From NCBI RefSeq assembly GCF_030167925.1, contig NZ_JASKUT010000001.1, positions 3,534,001 through 3,598,000 on the forward strand: DNA of 64,000 nucleotides. Reading direction: 5' to 3'. A program made the translations under genes and the position numbers. The DNA is from Paenibacillus silviterrae. Lineage in GTDB: Bacteria > Bacillota > Bacilli > Paenibacillales > NBRC-103111. Below the pieces are notes generated by a model. That model was not told where the DNA came from. It searched no databases and was given only the letters and a program-made list of their open reading frames with translations. Positions 59,378 through 64,000 of the stretch are shown here, piece by piece (the stretch's first letter is position 1; each line of letters opens with the position of its first letter).

Positions 59378-60718
59378 CTATACCAGCTCGCGTTCAATCA
59401 CTGCTGCGATATCCCGAACATAAGCCTCAACCTGCTCCTTATCCGGACCTTCGGCCATAACCCGAATGAGAGACTCCGTACCGGACGGACGAACCAGTAC
59501 ACGGCCGTTGTCGCCTAGCTCTTCCTCCACCTTGCGAATGGCTTCCTCCACAGCAGCATTACCGTTCAGCTTGCTCTTATCCACTACACGAACGTTAACC
59601 AGCGTTTGCGGATATTTGCGCATGATCTGCTTCAGCTCGCTCAAGCTCTTCCCAGTCTGCACCAAAGTATCCACTAGCTGCAGCGCCGTCAGGATGCCGT
59701 CCCCCGTCGTATTATAATCGAGGAAAATAACATGCCCCGACTGTTCACCGCCGAGATTGTAGCCGCCCTTACGCATTTCCTCCATTACATACCGATCGCC
59801 CACGGCTGTCTTAGCGGCCTTGAGTCCTACCTTCTCAATCCCCTTGAAAAAGCCGATATTACTCATGACCGTCGTTACAATCGTCGAATGGTTCAGCTTA
59901 CCCGCTTGATTCATCGCGTGTCCGCAAATGCTCAGAATGTAATCGCCGTCGACTTCCTCGCCTTTTTCATCAATGGCAATCAAGCGGTCCGCGTCCCCGT
60001 CAAAGGCAAGGCCCAGCTGTGCCTTTGCTTCAAGCACCTTCTGCTGCAGCTTCTCCGGATGCGTCGATCCGCAGTGGTCGTTAATATTGCGGCCGTTCGG
60101 CTCCGCCCCTATCTCCACAACCTCCGCGCCTAGTGCCCGGAATACCCTAGGAGCCAGTTCATAGGCCGAGCCGTTCGCACAATCGAGAACCACCTTCATG
60201 CCTTCAAAAGACGACTTCACCGTCGATTGGATATAGTCTAAGTAAAGCTGCTTCGCTTCTTCATCATCCGTCACGGTTCCGATGTCCCCGCCCACCGGAC
60301 GAGGCAGCTCGTCAGTCTCCGCATCCATCAGCCGCTCAATTTCAAGCTCTGTCTCATCCGACAATTTATAGCCGTCACCGGCGAAGAACTTAATGCCGTT
60401 GTCTTCCACCGGGTTATGGCTTGCAGAGATCATAACGCCGGCATCCGCCTTCAGCTTACGCGTCAAATAAGCAACCGCCGGAGTAGATACGACACCCACT
60501 CGAACCACGTTGGCTCCGATCGATAAGAGGCCCGCCACCAGCGATGCTTCCAGCATCGGACCCGAGATACGCGTGTCTCGACCGATAATAACTACCGGCT
60601 TCTCTACTTGCCCTGCTAATACATAACCGCCGCAGCGGCCGATTTTATATGCCAGCTCAGGTGTCAGACCGGCGTTAGCAACGCCGCGTACCCCGTCTGT
60701 TCCAAAATACTTCCCCAT
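59378..60718 (-). CDS. glmM: Phosphoglucosamine mutase
   Basis: This 446-residue enzyme converts glucosamine 6-phosphate to glucosamine 1-phosphate for UDP-GlcNAc. The N-terminal [14 protein letters not shown], the catalytic phosphoserine loop [12 protein letters not shown] (Ser near 100), the metal loop DGDADR (FDGDADRLI) and the sugar-binding GGEQSGH are intact, ending with the phosphate-binding [12 protein letters not shown]. The length is standard. It follows cdaR by about 120 bp and is the fifth member of the sigW-rsiW-cdaA-cdaR-glmM row. Control of CdaA by CdaR and GlmM is established in Bacillus and related genera. Confidence 0.97.
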   Translation of the reverse strand: MGKYFGTDGVRGVANAGLTPELAYKIGRCGGYVLAGQVEKPVVIIGRDTRISGPMLEASLVAGLLSIGANVVRVGVVSTPAVAYLTRKLKADAGVMISASHNPVEDNGIKFFAGDGYKLSDETELEIERLMDAETDELPRPVGGDIGTVTDDEEAKQLYLDYIQSTVKSSFEGMKVVLDCANGSAYELAPRVFRALGAEVVEIGAEPNGRNINDHCGSTHPEKLQQKVLEAKAQLGLAFDGDADRLIAIDEKGEEVDGDYILSICGHAMNQAGKLNHSTIVTTVMSNIGFFKGIEKVGLKAAKTAVGDRYVMEEMRKGGYNLGGEQSGHVIFLDYNTTGDGILTALQLVDTLVQTGKSLSELKQIMRKYPQTLVNVRVVDKSKLNGNAAVEEAIRKVEEELGDNGRVLVRPSGTESLIRVMAEGPDKEQVEAYVRDIAAVIERELV

Positions 60719-60837
60719 GTTTCCCTCTCCCCTAGATGCTAACCATCTATCATAATGATGCTCAGCTAGGCTCTAAGAGCCTGCTGAGCATATATTACCT
60801 TATTATCCACTCTTCAAAACGTGCTCGTCAACACACA

Positions 60838-62094
60838 TTATTGCGCCGGAGTTGCAGCCGCCTTAGGCTGCTTCTCGCTGATTTCTACGGTAGCCTTAAG
60901 ATCCTGCTGCGTTCCTTTCTTCACGAAGGTCGGAAGATTCCACGTTACTGAAACCTCATGCCTTCCCGGAGGCAGGTTGCTCACATCTAGAATCGCCTGA
61001 ATATCCTGCGGCTTCAGCATGCCTAGAATATCCGGCGCACCTTCCACCGTAAGGTTCAGCTGGCCCTGCTGCGGCGAGATCACAGTTGTATTGAACCCGT
61101 CGTTTTGCCCGATGATCGAAACTGGAATCCCAGCCAGTGTCTTCGTAACGGAAGGAACAATGTCCACCGTAACCGTAACCTTTCCGGGATCGAGCTGGGT
61201 TGCTTTGTTGCGCAGCGGGATATCGAGAGTAAACTCCTTATCCTCCTTGAGCTCCGCTAGGTTCACCTGCGGTCCCTCGTAGAACTCCAGACGATCCAGC
61301 ACGCTCTGAGGTCCGTAGACGGTTACCTTATCTACGCTTTGGCGAAGCGATCCGACGGCAAATCCCGGAGGAGGCTCCCCTACAAGCTTCAGCTGCAGCG
61401 GCACAAGGGTAAACGGACTTGTAATCGGCACCTCCACATCAACGACGGCCGGACTGATGACCGCCTTTTCCATCGGCTTCCCGTCTTTATCGTATGCAAC
61501 AAGACGCACCTTGTTCGAAACCGGCGTAGTAGCCTTCTCCACACTGATATCCGCCCGTACCGATTCCACTGTATCCGCGCTGTCGCTAGGAACCGTTACC
61601 GTCACCCGGTTCGGCTTTGCAACAGGCTGCCCGGCCTTTAGTCCAACACCCGGGATACCCGTAACATTTACTGTGACCGGCATCGATTTGTTTTCCTTCT
61701 TATCGACAACAACCTTCACCGTTCCCGGATTTATCTTGACCGTGACATTCGAAGGGAAGTTAACCGGTGTTACCGCCAGAATATGCTCACCCTTGCCTAC
61801 CTTGGTTAAATTCACTTCCACGGAATATTCCGCAGTATTGAGCAATTTTTTCAACACCGAATCCCGCCCTGACAACGTCACCGATACTTGTGCAGGCTCG
61901 ATCGATTGCACAAAAAACTCATTCGCATCGTAGATAGGGGTTACCGTTACGTTAGAGATTGTCTCATCCTTAATGCCTGTATTATTCGAGCCCGACAAGG
62001 TGGAGCCATCCATTCGTAGAACGGCCCACAGCAGAATCCCGATAATTAATGCAATCACCTTAACGACATTCGTATTGCGCAGCCAACGATCCAT
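60838..62094 (-). CDS. cdaR: CdaR (YbbR-domain) regulator of diadenylate cyclase
   Basis: This 418-residue membrane-anchored extracytoplasmic protein has one N-terminal helix (VVKVIALIIGILLWAVLRM) followed by about four YbbR repeats of roughly 80 residues. Repeats show patterns such as VQSIEPAQVSVTLSGRDSVLKKL and VDKVTVYGPQSVLDRLEFYEGPQVNLAEL. A Pro/Ala/Lys tail closes it. It binds and modulates CdaA. Its ATG immediately follows the cdaA TAA, indicating strict coupling. The number of YbbR domains is at the upper end for the family. Confidence 0.95.
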   Translation of the reverse strand: MDRWLRNTNVVKVIALIIGILLWAVLRMDGSTLSGSNNTGIKDETISNVTVTPIYDANEFFVQSIEPAQVSVTLSGRDSVLKKLLNTAEYSVEVNLTKVGKGEHILAVTPVNFPSNVTVKINPGTVKVVVDKKENKSMPVTVNVTGIPGVGLKAGQPVAKPNRVTVTVPSDSADTVESVRADISVEKATTPVSNKVRLVAYDKDGKPMEKAVISPAVVDVEVPITSPFTLVPLQLKLVGEPPPGFAVGSLRQSVDKVTVYGPQSVLDRLEFYEGPQVNLAELKEDKEFTLDIPLRNKATQLDPGKVTVTVDIVPSVTKTLAGIPVSIIGQNDGFNTTVISPQQGQLNLTVEGAPDILGMLKPQDIQAILDVSNLPPGRHEVSVTWNLPTFVKKGTQQDLKATVEISEKQPKAAATPAQ

Positions 62095-62901
62095 TTAGCG
62101 CAGCCTCCATTTCCAAATGGAGCTTTTTTCTTTTGATTTCACCTTCGGCTTCAGCTCTTCGAATAGCTTGGCCAGCAGCGTGTCCTCCTTCACATCGCGG
62201 AGGATGTGTCCGTTCAGCGCCAGCGATACTTGCCCCGTTTCTTCCGACACAATCACACACAGGGCATCGGACACCTCGCTCATTCCGATCGCCGCGCGAT
62301 GCCGGGTTCCCAGCTCTTTGCTGATAAAAGGATTCTCCGACAGCGGTAAGTAACATCCCGCCGCCATCAGCTGATGCTTCCTCATAATGACCGCACCATC
62401 ATGAAGCGGCGTATTCGGGATAAAAATATTGATAAGCAGCTCCGAGCTAATGTGAGATTCAATGGAAATCCCTGATTCGATGTAATCCGTAAGTCCGGTT
62501 TCGCGTTCGAACACCATCAGAGCCCCGATCTTACGGCGGGACATATAATTTACCGCCTTCAGCACCTCATTGATGCGACGGTTGATCTCCTGATCCTCTT
62601 CCACTGTCGTTCGGCTGAACAGCGTGCCGCGGCCAAGCTGCTCCAGCGCTCGTCGAAGCTCCGGCTGAAATATAATAAATACCCCAACCAGACCGAACGT
62701 GAACATCTGGTTCATCATCCATTGCAGCGTATTCAGCTTAAACCAGGAGCTCAAGGCCCATGTCACTACAACAACCAAGATGCCTTTCAGCAATTGGATA
62801 GCCCGCGTTCCGCGGACCAGTAAAATCATCTTATATATCACGTAACTAACGATTATTATATCGATGATATCGGTAATTCGTATTTCCGTCAGCCAGTCCA
62901 T
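62095..62901 (-). CDS. cdaA: Diadenylate cyclase CdaA
   Basis: This 268-residue membrane enzyme makes cyclic di-AMP from two ATP, controlling potassium and osmotic balance and wall homeostasis. Three N-terminal helices (IIDIIIVSYVIYKMILLV and on) are followed by the DAC domain with the catalytic motifs PLHDGAVIM (DGA) and LGTRHRAAIG (RHR). The frame extends to 62964, but the ATG at 62901 (MDWLTEIRI) matches the family start. It is coupled to cdaR and downstream of rsiW, separated from it by a terminator-like hairpin. Confidence 0.96.
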   Translation of the reverse strand: MDWLTEIRITDIIDIIIVSYVIYKMILLVRGTRAIQLLKGILVVVVTWALSSWFKLNTLQWMMNQMFTFGLVGVFIIFQPELRRALEQLGRGTLFSRTTVEEDQEINRRINEVLKAVNYMSRRKIGALMVFERETGLTDYIESGISIESHISSELLINIFIPNTPLHDGAVIMRKHQLMAAGCYLPLSENPFISKELGTRHRAAIGMSEVSDALCVIVSEETGQVSLALNGHILRDVKEDTLLAKLFEELKPKVKSKEKSSIWKWRLR

Positions 62902-62977
62902 CGCGCCGCCCCCAGCATTTCGCGGTGTATTTTCTCTATCTTTCGAAAGTGCTCCCTTCATCATACCATAAATGCAA

Positions 62978-63017
62978 CAAAAAACCCTCCCTTTCTACCA
63001 TAGTTTAGGGAGAGTTT
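62978..63017 (-). terminator. Hairpin between rsiW and cdaA
   Basis: AACTCTCCCT and AGGGAGGGTT pair with a 14-nt loop, and TTTTTTG follows on the minus strand. It may partly terminate the sigW-rsiW transcript. Confidence 0.8.
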
Positions 63018-63038
63018 ATGAAAATTGGGTCGCTCGAC

Positions 63039-63653
63039 CTATTTCGTTTGGGAAAGCTGAGTAATGAATTGCCCCGTCTTAAACCACAGCCAACTGAAGG
63101 CTTCGTCGATCTGGGTTACTTGTCCGGAGATATGAGCCGTCGAGGCTAGATTCATTCTTCCGTCAATCACTGTGATGTCCCCACGAATGTCTCCCTCTAC
63201 TTCCAGCTTTCCGTTCTCGACCGTCAAATTCCCTGCTACGGTCTTCCCTGCCGGAACATAAACCGTATCCCCTTGAATGACTACGGATTGCAGATCCGTC
63301 CCTTTCACGATCAGCTCTTGATCATTATCCCACATGGATAGGAAGCTGCCCATCATCACGACGAAAAACACAGCAGCCACCGATGCCGCCGGATGTTTCC
63401 GAAACCAGCGGGACCAAGAGCCTCTCCGCTTCTCGGGAGGCAGTGCGCTCATGATGCGCTCCGTCAATCCTTCCGGGACCTGCGGTGATGGCCATGCTTG
63501 TACCAAAGCCTCTACCTTCTCCAGCTGCTGCAGCCGTCTGCGGCAATCCATGCAAGCAAGGAGATGCTCCTTCAGAGCCTTCTTCTCTTGACCCTCTAAA
63601 TCACCGTCTAAATATTGATGCAGCATCGGGAGGGCTTCTCTACAATTCATCAT
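63039..63653 (-). CDS. rsiW: Anti-sigma-W factor RsiW-like
   Basis: This 204-residue single-pass membrane protein holds sigma-W inactive. The zinc-binding anti-sigma domain has HLLACMDC (HxxxCxxC) at residues 30-37, preceded by LHQYLDGDLEGQEKKALKEHL. One membrane helix (AASVAAVFFVVMMGSFLSMW) follows near residue 90. The extracellular part contains a repeated beta pattern (GDTVYVPAGKTVAGNLTVENGKLEVEGDIRGDITVIDG) resembling a bactofilin/polymer-like fold. Regulated intramembrane proteolysis releases the sigma factor in B. subtilis, and the same is likely here. Two ATGs (63653, 63650) follow GGAGG. Confidence 0.92.
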   Translation of the reverse strand: MMNCREALPMLHQYLDGDLEGQEKKALKEHLLACMDCRRRLQQLEKVEALVQAWPSPQVPEGLTERIMSALPPEKRRGSWSRWFRKHPAASVAAVFFVVMMGSFLSMWDNDQELIVKGTDLQSVVIQGDTVYVPAGKTVAGNLTVENGKLEVEGDIRGDITVIDGRMNLASTAHISGQVTQIDEAFSWLWFKTGQFITQLSQTK

Positions 63654-63741
63654 GAGCCCCTCCTTTCTTCTGTCAAATTACACTTGTGTATTACCATACG
63701 ATTGATTCGGGCGAATGTTTCAACGGAATGCAATTTTTCCA

Positions 63742-64000
63742 CTACAAAATAGCCTCCAACTTTTTCCGTAAAAATTCACGTCCCCGGTGTAAGCGCGTTT
63801 TAATCGTCGTCACAGGCATAGACAGCGTATCGCTTATTTCCTGTAAGGAGAAATCCTGAAGGTACCGCAAAATTACGATCGCCTTATATTTCTCCGGCAA
63901 GGTTTCGATCGAATCCCGGATCTGCTGCTGCGTTTCAGATAGTGTAATCTGATCCTCAGGCCCAGCATCCTGGCTCGCTAGGGTAGCGTACCAGTCTCCC
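63742..64000 (-). CDS. sigW: RNA polymerase sigma factor SigW (5' part outside window)
   Basis: The last 85 codons of an ECF sigma factor are visible: PEDQITLSETQQQIRDSIETLPEKYKAIVILRYLQDFSLQEISDTLSMPVTTIKTRLHRGREFLRKKLEAIL, the region 4 helix-turn-helix. The order sigW-rsiW-cdaA-cdaR-glmM-glmS matches B. subtilis. Sigma-W controls envelope-stress and antimicrobial-resistance genes. The stop is TAG at 63742-63744. Confidence 0.92.
   Translation of the reverse strand, partial: GDWYATLASQDAGPEDQITLSETQQQIRDSIETLPEKYKAIVILRYLQDFSLQEISDTLSMPVTTIKTRLHRGREFLRKKLEAIL

Overview
The window looks like a chromosomal segment of a Gram-positive bacterium of the Paenibacillus type. The signs are strong AGGAGG ribosome sites, moderate-to-high GC over most of the window, an S-layer-homology surface protein, a lipoprotein-fed sugar ABC transporter of the LplA/LplB/YtcP kind, a glmS ribozyme, and the sigW-rsiW-cdaA-cdaR-glmM-glmS order known from Bacillus subtilis. 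No rRNA, tRNA, CRISPR array, integrase or complete insertion sequence was found.

Layout. 1-3.4 kb: a minus-strand carbohydrate ABC transporter (lipoprotein cut by the window edge, two permeases). 3.5-8.4 kb: a large palindrome, DoxX, a chemoreceptor, a GNAT enzyme, and an ArsR-SRPBCC-SRPBCC operon. 8.7-12 kb: a repeated Ig-like secreted protein and a small membrane protein. 12-13.1 kb: a macrolide phosphotransferase gene preceded by a previously unannotated leader peptide ending Arg-Leu-Arg. 13.2-20.2 kb: VOC and SRPBCC proteins and two multidrug MFS pumps, each with a MarR regulator. 20.4-29.1 kb: one giant Kelch/cadherin-like/SLH surface protein. 29.3-44.8 kb: an orphan sensor kinase, HtrA, a TetR-controlled SMR pair, LysR/SDR, a GuaD-like deaminase, an MFS pump, an HxlR-controlled quinone-detoxification operon, rpiA-ferredoxin, a PrmC-like methyltransferase, a glutathione peroxidase and a CBS protein.

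44.9-56.9 kb reads as visibly more AT-rich and accessory. It holds remnants of a P-loop kinase, a GNAT enzyme, MoaB and UspA, and a sigma factor with a VOC-like tail. It also holds a zinc-starvation island: four Zur-box-like palindromes control a [2Fe-2S] thioredoxin-like protein, probably a first COG0523 GTPase, a second COG0523 GTPase, an orphan ZnuA lipoprotein, and a secreted beta-propeller protein with a copper-amine-oxidase-N-like domain and a His-rich tail. The last may be a Gram-positive counterpart of the zinc metallochaperone AztD. 57-64 kb is the conserved cell-envelope and c-di-AMP block (glmS with its ribozyme, glmM, cdaR, cdaA, rsiW, partial sigW).

Most promising for follow-up are the macrolide attenuator at 12966-13108, the Zur island at 47442-53794, and an operator-in-promoter element shared by the arsR operon (6882-6911) and a VOC gene 7.5 kb away (14355-14384).
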